Shown: in pieces, positions 1 through 10,864 of the stretch
How the letters are laid out: the number at the start of each line of letters is the position of its first letter
How positions within the stretch are numbered: position 1 is the first letter of the stretch
Assembly (NCBI RefSeq): GCF_000204055.1
Contig: NW_006768786.1
Span: 1,042,873 to 1,106,872 of the forward strand
Length of the DNA stretch: 64,000 bases
Origin: Melampsora larici-populina 98AG31
Taxonomy: Eukaryota; Basidiomycota; Pucciniomycetes; Pucciniales; Melampsoraceae
Reading direction: 5' to 3'
Position numbers and translations under genes: made by a program
The notes under the pieces: model-generated
Databases searched by the model: none
What the model was told of the DNA's origin: nothing
What the model saw: only the letters and a program-made list of their open reading frames with translations

Positions 1-593
1 TTAGACTCCGCCAAACGCTGCGCATCCAACCGCGTGGTGTAAAATAGGTTTTGGAAGACCTTAAAAAGACAAAGAAGTGAAATTGAGAAGCCTCATCTTG
101 AATTTTGAAATCATTTTTGAAGGGCGAGGGCAGCTTCACAGCGCCTGTAGTTTCATCCGCTCTCACGAGTGGTGATTCTTCCCCTCTCCGGCTCAGCCTA
201 CCCTACACTGCGTAGAAGTTCTACAACGGAATTCAAAGTGGAGCAAGAGTAGAATGGGCAGATAATTTTTTTATCAAGTTTTCATTATGATGAATTATAG
301 ATAAAGAAAATGTAGTATTTTCAATAGATTTGGACACTGAAAGATAATTATAATCTGAGTTCAATTTATAATGATTTTGATTAGGAGATCTATGGAAATT
401 ATTGCCAAAAGTATTGATAAGTTGTGATTAAGTTGAAGTAGAGACATATACTTGATGTCAAAACTGATGATCACCATTTTGGTCATGATTCTAACTAAAT
501 TAAGGTGAAAACAAAATTGAAACAACTCCCTAAACACCCATATCCGTGTGTGTACGTATGATAAAAAACAATGATTTGAGCAAAAAAAGATAC
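1..593. other. No gene recognised
   Basis: AT-rich sequence with no open frame that reads like protein and no repeat that I can pair. It forms the left flank of the Harbinger derivative. Confidence 0.5.
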
Positions 594-872
594 TGAGAGC
601 ACCCGCACTCGTTTGTGGTACGTTTCGGTAACTTTTGTGGTACCGACCTGTACGGTAAGTTAAAATTTACTAATTATGTACAATTATCACACTCGTGTCC
701 AGTATCTGCCATGTATCATTAGTTACTTCACCTATACTGTACAAAACCCACAGCGGTGAAAAGTTTGTAAATTTGTAAAACACAGAAGTAAGACTAGTAA
801 ATTTTGCGATCCAGAATGCCAGAAAGCACATTTTTCTCAAGACACCTCAAAAGAACAAGAGAATTTTTCAGG

Positions 873-1071
873 GAGGAGCTCGCATAGTGGAGTCAAGATT
901 CAAGTTCAGATGATAATTCAGATCAAGACAATGAAAATGAACGACCAAAGAAAAAAATGGTACATAGGGATAGAGAAGCAGCAAATGCCCAACTTTTTGC
1001 CGACTACCTCTCCCCAAACCCAGCATATGACAAAGAGACTTTCTACCGCTTCGGGGAGCTCGTTCGATCTT
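873..1071 (+). pseudogene. Harbinger transposase N-terminal remnant
   Basis: One frame gives an acidic/serine stretch, then KKKMVHRDREAANAQLFADY, then LSPNPAYDKETF. This resembles the conserved N-terminal segment of PIF/Harbinger transposases that precedes the (R)RRFRMSR motif. Here the frame loses that motif and ends in TAG near 1071. No DDE catalytic region follows before the partner gene begins on the other strand. The remnant lies inside the 597-1645 TIRs. Confidence 0.55.
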
Positions 1072-1175
1072 AGCGTAGCAACTAGAAAACTTAAGTGTGG
1101 AGGTTCGGAGAGAGTTCCAGCTTCAAGAAACAACAATGAGCCATTGTATATGACTCAGTAGACAACATACTCAAC

Positions 1176-1391
1176 TCACCAGGTTTGGACTTGCTCCCAA
1201 TCACGTTGATGGAGGTCAATCTTTGAGTTGAAGTGATCGGCAACCTTCTTGAAGAGCATCTCGGAGGATTGATTAGTTCCTATCTCCGGTTCGGAAGAGA
1301 CATGTATCCAAGACATGGCCAATTGCTGCTCTTCTTTTGGTGTCCAGTTCGGAGCGCGTGGCTTGCAAGATTTCGATTCTTTGGGTTCCAT
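1176..1391 (-). pseudogene. Myb/SANT-like DNA-binding protein fragment of the Harbinger element
   Basis: The first 71 residues contain PNWTPKEEQQLAMSWIHVS, then GTNQSSEMLFKKVADHFNSK. This is the hallmark of the trihelix/Myb-like proteins that accompany Harbinger transposases and help them bind TIRs; plant relatives are often annotated as NAM-associated. The start is about 250 bp inside the right TIR. The ORF stops at 1176 and the C-terminal half is missing, in line with the internal deletion. It converges on the transposase remnant. Confidence 0.6.
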
Positions 1392-1648
1392 CGGTCAGAT
1401 TGTGGTGTGTATGAATATTGTTGAGTGAGATGGAGGTTGATTCGAGTCGGAAAGCTACCGGACCCGAGTAGTTACTTGAGATAAAGTACGAGGTAGGCTA
1501 TGATTATATTTACTTCTGTCTTACTTCAAATCAACCTTAAAATTATGTACCGCGGGTCTACTTTGCTCCCGGTGTGGAATAAGCCCCGCCGTTGCAGTAA
1601 ATTTACACTTACCGCACTCGATTTGCCGCACGAGTGCGGATGCTCTGA

Positions 1649-2370
1649 GTGCTTTTGTTGGAATATTTGTGTATCTCTTTCAAAAAAGATAAATAAAACC
1701 GGATTTATTTCAAGTGTGAAGAGCACATTTTGGTATAGAACTTTGACAGAAACACACATATATATATTAGTCAAAATATGATCTTGTGAGACATTTGAAC
1801 TAAGGGGAATCTTGTACTTCTGGAGGTACATTGAAACAAACTTATCAAACCTCAGGAGAACCTATATACATATCCAAGTCATTGGAGGGATTAAATCTAA
1901 CTGAGCTTTCTGTCTCAGAATCTTGCAAGCCATCTAAATTGGAGTTAATTGTTGAACCTTCCAAGGTGTGTTTACTAGTACTTGCGTAAGGTATCTGAGG
2001 TTCTTGAGGAGCTGGGTATATCAATGAAGCCTAATTTCTGAACGCCTTGTCAAATGTATTGCCCATCAACATGAACTTGGTTATTGCTTCACCACATAGT
2101 TGCTCCTGTTTGAGTTTCACATCTTCTTGGCAATTGGTGGACATGGCGGTTATGGCATTAGCTATTTTGGCAGTCAATCTGATGTGTTCTTTATCTTTCT
2201 TTTGAGATTATTTCACAGCATGTTCACATTCAGCTTTGGTAGGTAGAAATTTGTTCATTAGCGTTTGTAGACCAAGGGTGTCACAAGGTGCACTCCCATT
2301 CCTTGATTCAGGTCTTTTTTCTAGAAATATGTTTGGTCAACATCCAAGTCATCTTTGCTCATGCCCAAGA
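1649..2370. other. No gene recognised
   Basis: Only short overlapping frames on both strands, with no protein motif and no repeat pair seen. Confidence 0.45.
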
Positions 2371-2679
2371 TCACTTATGTTTATTTTTCTTGTGTCCCAC
2401 CTCCTGACTGTTTGAGCCTTCCTCCTTTTTGAAGATCTCCTTCACATCCTCATTGCCAGATGCCATATAGACTTCTCTGGGCAAGAAATCATCTTTAACA
2501 TTGTCCTTATAATCTTCATCCTTGAGATCTAATTGTACCAAGCTACATTTCAATCTTGGCTTTGAATCAGAAGCTAAAGACTCACAGGAAACATCTCCTA
2601 GAGTGTCACAAGTCTCCTCAGGGATTATGTTGGACCTTCCAAGCATCACCAATTCCAAGAGACAATACCAAGGACACAC
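2371..2679 (-). CDS. Unrecognised 102-codon ORF
   Basis: An open frame rich in acidic and lysine residues, ending in a basic HKKNKHK tail. I do not recognise it. It lies downstream, on the same strand, of the frameshifted hypothetical gene at 2922-3532 and could be a later exon of it. No convincing splice sites were found to join the two. Confidence 0.2.
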   Translation of the reverse strand: MCPWYCLLELVMLGRSNIIPEETCDTLGDVSCESLASDSKPRLKCSLVQLDLKDEDYKDNVKDDFLPREVYMASGNEDVKEIFKKEEGSNSQEVGHKKNKHK

Positions 2680-2921
2680 TGCTATGTATTTCTCAAAATA
2701 AAATTGTGAGCATCAGTATAAGTTACCTGATGGAACACTTTGAGAATACTTACCAAGAGCTGTACCATTTGCAGGTACTTTACACTTTTTTGATTTAGCT
2801 AACTTTCCCACCACTACCTTGTCACCATTGCTATCTACACACAGTGTAATTTTACTAGTCACTGGCAGGCCAGTGAGTTCCATTCACCTCAATCCAATCT
2901 CAATTCAATGTCAGTTCAATA

Positions 2922-3532
2922 TCAGTTTGACCTCCAATTTTCTTTGAGTGGGGGATATGCATGAGCTGCATAATCTCTCAAACCTTCCAGACATTCTGAC
3001 ACCTTCATATGTAGACATGCAACTGACCACTCTTCAACTCCTTCACAACCTCGATATCCAATTTCTTTGGCAGACCTTGTGTTTTTCTTTCAGGGAGTGG
3101 TTCAGCGGCGGGAGGGGTCTTTGATTTCATGGCAGATACATTTACTGATTGAGGCTGAGAGCCTGGAGGTACGAGCTGACTGTGTGATGGGGTTTGCGTT
3201 GGAAAGTTAATAAATCCCAGAGAGATCACTGGTGATCCACCACTTGCAAGAACCTGTAAATGAATCAAGTTGGATCAAGAGAGATGAGCAGAGGGGGATC
3301 CTTCACCAGCCAAGATGACTGGAAATGCCAAGAGCAAGGATGCAGAAGGTAGATTTCCAAAGTTTGCTGGAGTTGAGGTGATCAAAGGTGTACTAGCTGT
3401 ATGTGGAGGAGAAGAGGGACTGTTTTGCTTCTTGGTGGTCTTTTTGTGTGGCATTGTGGCAGCTTTAGTGGCTTGGATGAACTTTGTAAGTGGAGGAAAA
3501 AGGATGTAAGAGATGTTTTCACTGGTTGGCAT
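2922..3532 (-). pseudogene. Frameshifted hypothetical gene (Pro/Ser-rich N-terminus, conserved-looking C-terminus)
   Basis: Read leftward from 3532, the first block starts MPTSENISY and includes a lysine-rich and Ser/Thr/Pro-rich stretch. A second block (3268-3005) contains LPERKTQGLPKKLDIEVVKE. It stops abruptly at VYI, but with a 2-bp shift (ATATG instead of ATG, near 3010) it continues as MKVSECLEGLRDYAAHAYPP and ends naturally at TGA 2922-2924. The composition suggests a repeated lineage-specific rust protein. I cannot name it or assign a function. The junction between the two blocks is either an intron or a second lesion. Confidence 0.4.
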
Positions 3533-3966
3533 TTTGCTGACCGACCCAGTTCACCCAGTTAAAAAAAACTGGGTGTACCGGGTTTTTTCAAACCCAGTTT
3601 TACTTTGAGACCAGCTAATAATTCAAGACATACAATCACAAAAATGATCAAGGAAGCTTACATCAAATGCTCCCTGAGCCAATTTTGTGGGGTTGTTGAT
3701 GGCAATGTACCATTCAGGACTGAGAAGCTGAATTCGGGGTCCTTCGAAGAAGTGCTCAACAACTTGGGTGCAGGTGATTGGACAAATTTTGCCAGGGGCT
3801 CAGTATTTGTGTTGGTTTATGTGACACATGAAGTTGAAATGATTACTGACTTCAGCAGTCTCGAGGATGATGGTTTTGCCACCGCTGCACTGCCGGCAAA
3901 GATACATTGGATTGGAACATCCAATGTATCCTTGGATCTACATTCCCTTGGACTGTGTGTCTGAGT

Positions 3967-4206
3967 TTATTGCCATTCAAGGTTACCTTGGATTTTCCAA
4001 TCCAAGGCATCTTTATTGGCAGTACTGGCATTGTTGATGAGCTTGCTGGTGAGAGGAAACAGCTGATCCTTCAAAGAGGTGAAATCATATTTGGTAACTT
4101 TGCAGTTGACTTTTGTTGGGGGGATAGGACGGTCAGAATATACAGCTTTGCTGATCTTTATGGGTTGCCCATGTGAAAAGTCCACACCCTTGGGGAGCCA
4201 AAACAT
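3967..4206 (-). CDS. Unrecognised 79-codon ORF
   Basis: The frame starts MFWLPKGVDFSHGQPIKISK and reads like globular protein. Further protein-like sequence follows on the same strand around 3890-3700 (for example LLSPEWYIAINNPTKLAQGA) in broken frames. It may be the upstream part of the gene at 2922-3532. No function is assigned. Confidence 0.22.
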   Translation of the reverse strand: MFWLPKGVDFSHGQPIKISKAVYSDRPIPPTKVNCKVTKYDFTSLKDQLFPLTSKLINNASTANKDALDWKIQGNLEWQ

Positions 4207-5090
4207 TTACTAAACCAAGAAAGTCCAACATTGGATTGTCTCAAGCCGCTGTGATTGATTTGGAAGAATGAGAGAAAATCTAAATACTAAAAAGATGGAC
4301 CACTTGCATGGGTTTGGACCCCTTCTCTCCTCTGTTGATCAGGTCCGCCTCTGGGTATCAGGTGCTATTCCCTTTTTATCTGATGTCTCCATTGGAGAGC
4401 TTTTGTAGTCAAGATGTTTTCAATCACACATTTTGTCTCCTTTTGTTATTTACACACTATTGTTTGTCTCACCTTGTCTTTTGATTTGCATTTACCACCA
4501 GACTTTTAAACAAAAATTGTATTAAAACAAGCTATTAAATCCGGTCTTTTGTTGGACTCAGTCCTTGGCTTATAAAAGAAAGGTTACTAATCCCCTGCAA
4601 GACAAATCACTTTCCAATCCACAAGAAATCTCTCATCAAATTTTGACCCTACACATCTTTTTTCATTTTCTCCACCCTTCAACTCAAACTCAGCCCAGTG
4701 ACTTATCAACTTTTTGATTCAACAACTCAATTTGACCAGGATTCAACCAAATACTCGATTTGCAAGTATCACGAACATATCAAAGTTCTTCAGACGGATC
4801 AATAAAACTGAAATTGAATACAGTTTTGATGGAACGATTATTGTGCAGAGTTGATATTATATACTGCAAGTTCAACTGGTCAAACCAATCAAACAAAATC
4901 TGAATGAAGTCCAATTTCAACCTTTTTGACCTTCATTTGAAATTGATCAAATGGTGAACTAGATCTGCCTTGAAGGGACTAACTGAATCTCATGACTCAT
5001 ACTGAGTGGAATGTGATTTGATGGAGACTTCTGCTCATGATGGACTCAATGGTGGATTCAGAGCATCTCATCCAATTTGTGTTAAGATCT
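4207..5090. other. No gene recognised
   Basis: AT-rich sequence without a protein-like frame or a detectable repeat. It borders the CACTA element on the left. Confidence 0.45.
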
Positions 5091-5093
5091 TGT

Positions 5094-5984
5094 CACTACA
5101 CAAAATGTCATCTTTACCGGGCGGTAAACAAAACTACTGACATAGAAAAGTCCTGAGGCAACAGGAAGAGAGCTAAAAATCTGAAAAATATGCACCTTGT
5201 TCCTAGATGTTGGGGCGTCATGACGAGTATTTTTTTGTATTTTACACACAGATATTGGTTAATGTACTAACAATAAAGGCTGAGAATCATCAAAAACCCA
5301 CCTGTAACAATACCTGAAATTTGGCCCTTGACTTTGAAGACAGGATTTTGGAATCTTCAAACATCAATAAGTTTTGCAGGTATGGATCAAATCACTCGAT
5401 TTGAAGTGCATTGAAAAGGTGAGCCTTTCCTCTACATTTTTCATTGAGACATCACATCTGTAGCTGGTCTAAAAAAGATCCTACAGAGCTATTCATGCAG
5501 AACTGTTTGAACATATGTAGAGTGTTTAAATGACTAGATAGCACCTTACTAACATTATGAAGTGTGAAGGAGAATAGTTCAGCTTTTGAATGAACAAAAA
5601 ATCGAGTTATTTGGAGCAGAATTGCAAAAGTTATTGAAGTTTTTAGACCACAAAATATTGTCTTCATACTCATGACCCAAATTTCAGGTATTGTTACATG
5701 TGAGTTCTTGATGATTTTCAGCGTTTATTGTTAGTACATAAACCAATNNNNNNNNNNNNNNNNNNNNNNNNNNNNNNNNNNNNNNNNNNNNNNNNNNNNN
5801 NNNNNNNNNNNNNNNNNNNNNNNNNNNNNNNNNNNNNNNNNNNNNNNTACTCATCATGACGCTCCTACATCTAGGAACAAGGTACATATTTTTTTAGATT
5901 TTTAGCTCTCTTCCTGTTGCCTCAGGACTTTTCTATGTCAGTAGTTTTCTTTACCTCCCGGTAAAGATTACATTTGGTGTAGTG
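5094..5984. mobile_element. CACTA (EnSpm/CMC)-type foldback element, non-autonomous
   Basis: The left end CACTACACAAAATGTCATCT is mirrored at the right end (CACTACACCAAATGTAATCT read inward). The termini begin with the diagnostic CACTA, and the flanks are a 3-bp duplication TGT (5091-5093 and 5985-5987), as expected for the CACTA superfamily. The two arms pair over roughly 240 bp (about 5094-5335 with about 5670-5984), so most of the element is a hairpin. No transposase is present. A run of 100 N (5748-5847) interrupts the right arm. Confidence 0.75.
5748..5847. other. Assembly gap (100 N)
   Basis: A placeholder-length gap inside the right arm of the CACTA foldback. Comparison with the left arm suggests that only about 24 bp are really missing. 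Confidence 0.95.
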
Positions 5985-5987
5985 TGT

Positions 5988-7150
5988 GTAGTTCCCAATT
6001 CAGAACCTTTGATACCACAAAGTCAAACTGTTTCATTTGTTTTCTGGCCTTCAATTGATTTGTACTGAGTCTGTTTGGTTCAGAAAAAAATTGATTAGAC
6101 TTCTGTTTCTTCTGGACCATTGCAGATTATCATGAAAGAGAGCAATCAAACTGATGATTGAAAGTCATTTTGAAAAGGGAAGCCAACAACTCATGATTTG
6201 ATTGAAGTCCTTTAAATCTTGAAAGGCTTCCTCATATAGTTGATAGGTTTGACTTTAGAACACGGAAGGACAAACTTGAAGCAATGCAACAAGATACATA
6301 TGTGGAGAGGGATCTCCTCGTGTGATTCATCTTTCAAGTCTGAATAGTCAATAAACTAACTCAGCCAGATGTATGATGTGTTGCCTTTAATTGTTGCAAA
6401 TTTGTGCTGTAATTTACTTCATCTTGTTCTTGAATCAGATATTTTGTGACTATTTCACTCATAATGCAAAACACCTGAATGATTGAAGGTTTAGAGATTG
6501 AAGAGCTTAAGAACTTAATTTGCCTTGAAACACCCCATTGTTTCTTTATTTAAATGAAAGGTACAAGGGAGCAGATAAGTTCAGAAGTGGTATTGTGTGG
6601 GCTCAAGTGAGCAAGGTTTGGACAAAGAAGGTACAGGGAATCATTTGAAATTGAAAGGAAAATGTGCTGCTTGCACTCATATGCTCATCATTACAAATTT
6701 TTGTGCTGTTCAAGGCTTGAGGGTGTCAGACAGGGGTATTTTTGAGGCTTTGAGCTTGAATATCAAGATGATGAACGTGAGCTACATGAAAGTTTCATAG
6801 AGAAGCAATGGATTCCATTTACAAGATAATAAATGACTACAATAGTACTGACTTCATATGCACAAACACTCAGTGAGTTTGTGGGTCGTGAAGTGGGAGC
6901 ACAATGTTTTTTAAGGTTTTAAGCATGAATTTGAAGATGATGGAAGGGTTATGTGGAAAAAGTGGTACAATGAGACTGTGTCTAAAAGCCAGTTTAGCTT
7001 TCTAGAGGCCTTCGAAGACCATATTTCCTTCATCTTCAGGGTATTTGGGATGTTTTTACACACACAATGATGTTATGAGATGGCTTTTGAGAGTTTGAGC
7101 ATAGATACAAATGTGATGGAGTGGCAATATGAAACGTTGCTATTGTGAGA
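5988..7150. other. No gene recognised
   Basis: Scattered short ORFs without motifs. No repeats paired. Confidence 0.45.
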
Positions 7151-7155
7151 CCAGG

Positions 7156-7546
7156 TGTAAGATTCGAAAGGAACCTTCACTGGATACCTCGAACGGGACA
7201 CTGTGCGAACACAGCAGCGGGTTTTCTAGAACCCAAGTGACCTGATTTATATTACTAATCCAATCGAGAACACGTCTGGTTCCGAAGGATAGAGGGTCGA
7301 ATATCAGTCCCGATATCACTACTAATATAAACAGCTACAAAGAAAGAGAAAAAGAAAGATAGAAATGAAATAATGACTCTACCTGGTTCCGAAGGATAGA
7401 GGGTCGAATATCAGTCCCGATATCACTAAGGAACCATTGGCGAGATTCGAGCAAAACAAATATATATAGAAAATGAAATTGAATCCTAAGTGTTAATAAT
7501 TAAGTCTTGTCGTTATGTGTTTGTGTAATGACCGTAAGGTCTTACA
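7156..7546. repeat. Solo LTR with 5-bp target duplication
   Basis: The 391-bp unit starts TGTAAGATTCG and ends AAGGTCTTACA, so it has TG...CA termini with an inverted terminal hexamer. It is flanked by CCAGG on both sides (7151-7155 and 7547-7551). No gag or pol follows, so it is what remains after LTR-LTR recombination. Inside are two identical 46-bp copies at 7276-7321 and 7383-7428. This organisation resembles that of the Gypsy LTRs at 33636 and 40258, which also begin TGTAAG and carry an internal duplication. A related family is likely. Confidence 0.75.
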
Positions 7547-7551
7547 CCAGG

Positions 7552-9954
7552 TCTGGAAGTAAACTTTGTCATCTTGGGGGGGTGCAATCACTATATTCCT
7601 TACATGTTCAGGATGCTTGCGGGGATTCTATGTGCTACTTTGTATTTCAGATCAAGAGTACCCAAGTTATGCAAAACTTGTGCACAACACTTTCTCAGAT
7701 GAATTGGGCAAAAGAATCACCTTTATACATGGTTGGTATCTGTCATTGTACTTGGTTACAATAAGACATATTAATCTGTTTCAGAAACCCGCAGCGGCTT
7801 CTATTCAAGATATTTAACTGCTACTATTGTGAATCAGCAAATTGAAGCAAAGTATAAGTTTTACATTAAAATGCATCGCCTGAAGATATCAAACTTGTAA
7901 TTGGACCCAACTGACTCAAATTTTAACTTTTATACTTATGGGGAAGTTGGAATTGAGGTTGACAACTATGATCAACACCTAAGTTGGGTGTTGATCATCA
8001 AGGAGATTGACTATGAGTATATTGTTATGATAATATTGGTTGAAATTATTTTGAAAGTTGAATGATACCATATACAAATTGTGTGCATCAACATGTCACG
8101 TTGAACTGCTTGTGGGCATGATGAGATATTTGTCCATTTATGTTTGAAATACAACATTGGAACAATGTTTTCTTTGGACTCAAAAATCCCTAATATGACA
8201 CAGCTGACAAATGAGGTCCTTGTGATCAGTCAATTGACTCCATGTTGTATGATATTTAGAATTTAGGTCACTTTGCCAAAGACGTGGTACACTGTGGTAT
8301 TTAGAGGTTTTAAGGAATTTTGCAATTGGATTGGTGCGGGCAAGCCCGCATAGTCTCTAGTGGGAGCAAAAATGAGTGAATAGAAAATTGGAAACAAGAT
8401 CAAATGAGAGGAAAATGGGAAGTGCTTACCTGGTTTGACATCTTGCAATTTACATCAAGGTATGTTTGTTGAGACTATCTTGAATTCAGACCTGGCCTTG
8501 TTTGGATCTGCACAAGCTCCTGTGATTCATCAGGGAAAGTGAAAAAGTATGAGAAGCATGCAAAAGTAGGTGACAGAAAAGATTGACTTATCATGTTGAC
8601 CTTTGTGTGATCCAAACATAAGTTCTAAGAGAACCTCATACTCCAAAATGGTCTTGCAAAGACCTACCTGATCTTTTTGAGAACAATTGAAAGGGTTTGA
8701 ACAAAGTCAGAACCAATATATATTAGTGCCACACAATGGGACACACTAACCACCTTTGACTCCTTGTGAGGGTTAGGTACTCTTTTGCAGTGCTCAAGGC
8801 TCACTAAATAGGGTAAGAAAGAGTTTATGATTTCAAGCACTTATATTTATATTTCAAATATAATGTAATTAAAATTAAAATTATAAAGAAAGAAATAAGG
8901 AAGGAGGAAGGGACTGGTCTGTATGGATAAATTCAGACAGATTACAGTTAGATGACTCCTAGCAGGAGATAGCTGTAATTGTGTGATAATTACTGAAAAC
9001 TGGATCCAAGGTTTTCCTTCAATCTTCAATTTGACAGATTGAAGAGTGAGATAAACATCACCACTGTTTGACCCACGCACTGATTACTTCCAACTTTTCA
9101 CCTTTCTGAGGGGGTTCTGTGTTTCTCCAGGTTTCTCCCAGTGGATTTGACGAGCCAGTCAATCACTCCGGCTTCCGGTGAGCAAAACTCGAACCCATTG
9201 GCAAGTTGGGATCCATGGTGAAGTCGAGAATGGACTAACTCGCACATCTTACAGGATGTTAGTGAACGGGGGCAAGGACGGGCGTATATAGAACCCAGAC
9301 ACTCGAGTGCGTATTCTGTTGGGGATGGCTTTTGCGCAATTTGTTGTGAACGAAGTCTTGGCTATCAAGAGTACAGCGAGTTTACTTGTATTCTATATCA
9401 CGACTCGCCGACAGCGACCCAGAGTTGTAGTATTGGATACAAGAGACTCGGAGATTGTGAAGCGGTGTCTCCGTAGGTGTATAATTGTAGACAAGAAAAC
9501 GAAGCGCACATGGTCTATGAGACATGGAGGATAATAGTGCCAAGGATATTTTATGTTCTTGTCGAGGAGTGACATGCTGAAGATGGTGGAGTTGCTTGCT
9601 TTGGTGTTAAGGAAAGGAGACATGATCTCAACCAATAGGACAACGGCTCGTGGGGCGATCTGGCTTGCGCGACGAAAACTTTGGCGAGATTGAGCGAGAT
9701 AGAGTTTGCTGGAGTTATGTGGAACATGTCCAGCTGGCGGTTTCTGAGACTGCCCATACGGGTATGTGGCCGAGCACCAGGGGGAGCGTCTACTTAGGTT
9801 TGGACTCGAACGAAGCTAGGTTTGTAGGTCTCACCGCTTAGGTTTCAAAAAACCAACCGGGGCGGTTGATCGCCGGGCGTACGCTGGGGGCTCGTAACCG
9901 TGGGCACCCTCTAATTCGACATCAAGATTCTTCAAGGCAATCTCATCACTCATC
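7552..9954. other. No gene recognised; 3' part is the RPS5 upstream region
   Basis: 2.4 kb without a convincing frame. An A/T-rich tract lies at about 8845-8900. The last few hundred bases precede RPS5 and must hold its promoter, but I see no named motif. Confidence 0.4.
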
Positions 9955-10864
9955 ATGGCCACCATCTCCGTCCTTCCGGCAGAAGTATTAGCAGCCAACG
10001 CTGATGGAATCAAACTTTTTGGACGATGGGATTCCGCCGATGTGGAAGTCAAAGACATGTACGAACGCTCAAACCGCATCTCTGGAGTCCCCACCACCGA
10101 TAATCACGCCTCCACTGACTTGGTGATGACAGCTCTTTGACTGACTATATTCAGATCCGAAATGCCGTCTTTGTCCCTCACACCGCTGGACGTTACGCCG
10201 TGAAGCAATTCCGAAAGGCCCAGATGCCCATTGTTGAGCGTTTGGTCAACAGTCTCATGATGAAGGTAATCTACCACCCTGCAGCGATTATCATGCCTCA
10301 TACATTTTCCCCTAACGGACTCGTTTTTCCAAATCCAATCATAGGGTCGAAACAACGGAAAGAAGCAAATGGCAGTCCGCATTGTTGCCCATGCATTCGA
10401 AATCATCCATCTCCTGACCGACCAGAACCCAATTCAAATCTTGGTCGATGCTATCGTCAACACTGGTCCCCGTGAAGATTCCACACGAATTGGATCCCAG
10501 GGAACTGTTCGACGACAGGCCGTTGATGTCTCACCTCTCCGTCGAGTCAACCAGGCTGTCTCTCTCCTCACCATTGGGGTTTGCCACATCATTTGTACAC
10601 CATGTTCTCGTCAAACTCCAGTAGCTGATCTTGCATTCATTCGAAATTCCGTGCCCCGTAGGTTCGCGAGTCTTCATTCCGAAATGTCAAGTCGATCTCT
10701 GAATGCCTGGCCGATGAATTGATCAACGCCGCCAAAGGATCATCCAACTCGTACGCCATCAAGAAGAAAGATGGTACGCGGCTCTTCTCCTTTGTCTGGA
10801 CGTTACAGTGGCTGACTCACCTCTCGTCACAGAATTGGAACGTGTTGCTAAGTCTAACCGATAG
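9955..10864 (+). CDS. RPS5: 40S ribosomal protein S5 (uS7)
   Basis: A component of the small ribosomal subunit head that contacts mRNA near the exit channel. Five exons (9955-10058, 10133-10265, 10345-10578, 10662-10773, 10833-10864) join with correct phase into 204 residues, the same length as the human protein. Seen directly: IKLFGRW near the N-terminus, [58 protein letters not shown], and the C-terminal [18 protein letters not shown] ending KSNR. These are family signatures. The ATG sits in the context ATCATGGCC. All introns are GT-AG and 59-83 bp long. The terminator is TAG. No sign of decay. Confidence 0.95.

Larger units (their letters stand above)
597..1645. mobile_element. Internally deleted PIF/Harbinger element with both TIRs
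   Basis: The left end reads GAGCACCCGCACTCG and the right end is its inverse with one change (C/T). The flanks are a 3-bp direct repeat TGA (594-596 and 1646-1648), the target-duplication length of PIF/Harbinger transposons. Harbinger elements normally carry two genes, a DDE transposase and a Myb/SANT-like DNA-binding protein. This 1,049-bp copy keeps only the 5' part of each, pointing inward from opposite ends, so the middle has been lost. It cannot be autonomous. It could still be moved by a transposase supplied elsewhere. Confidence 0.75.
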
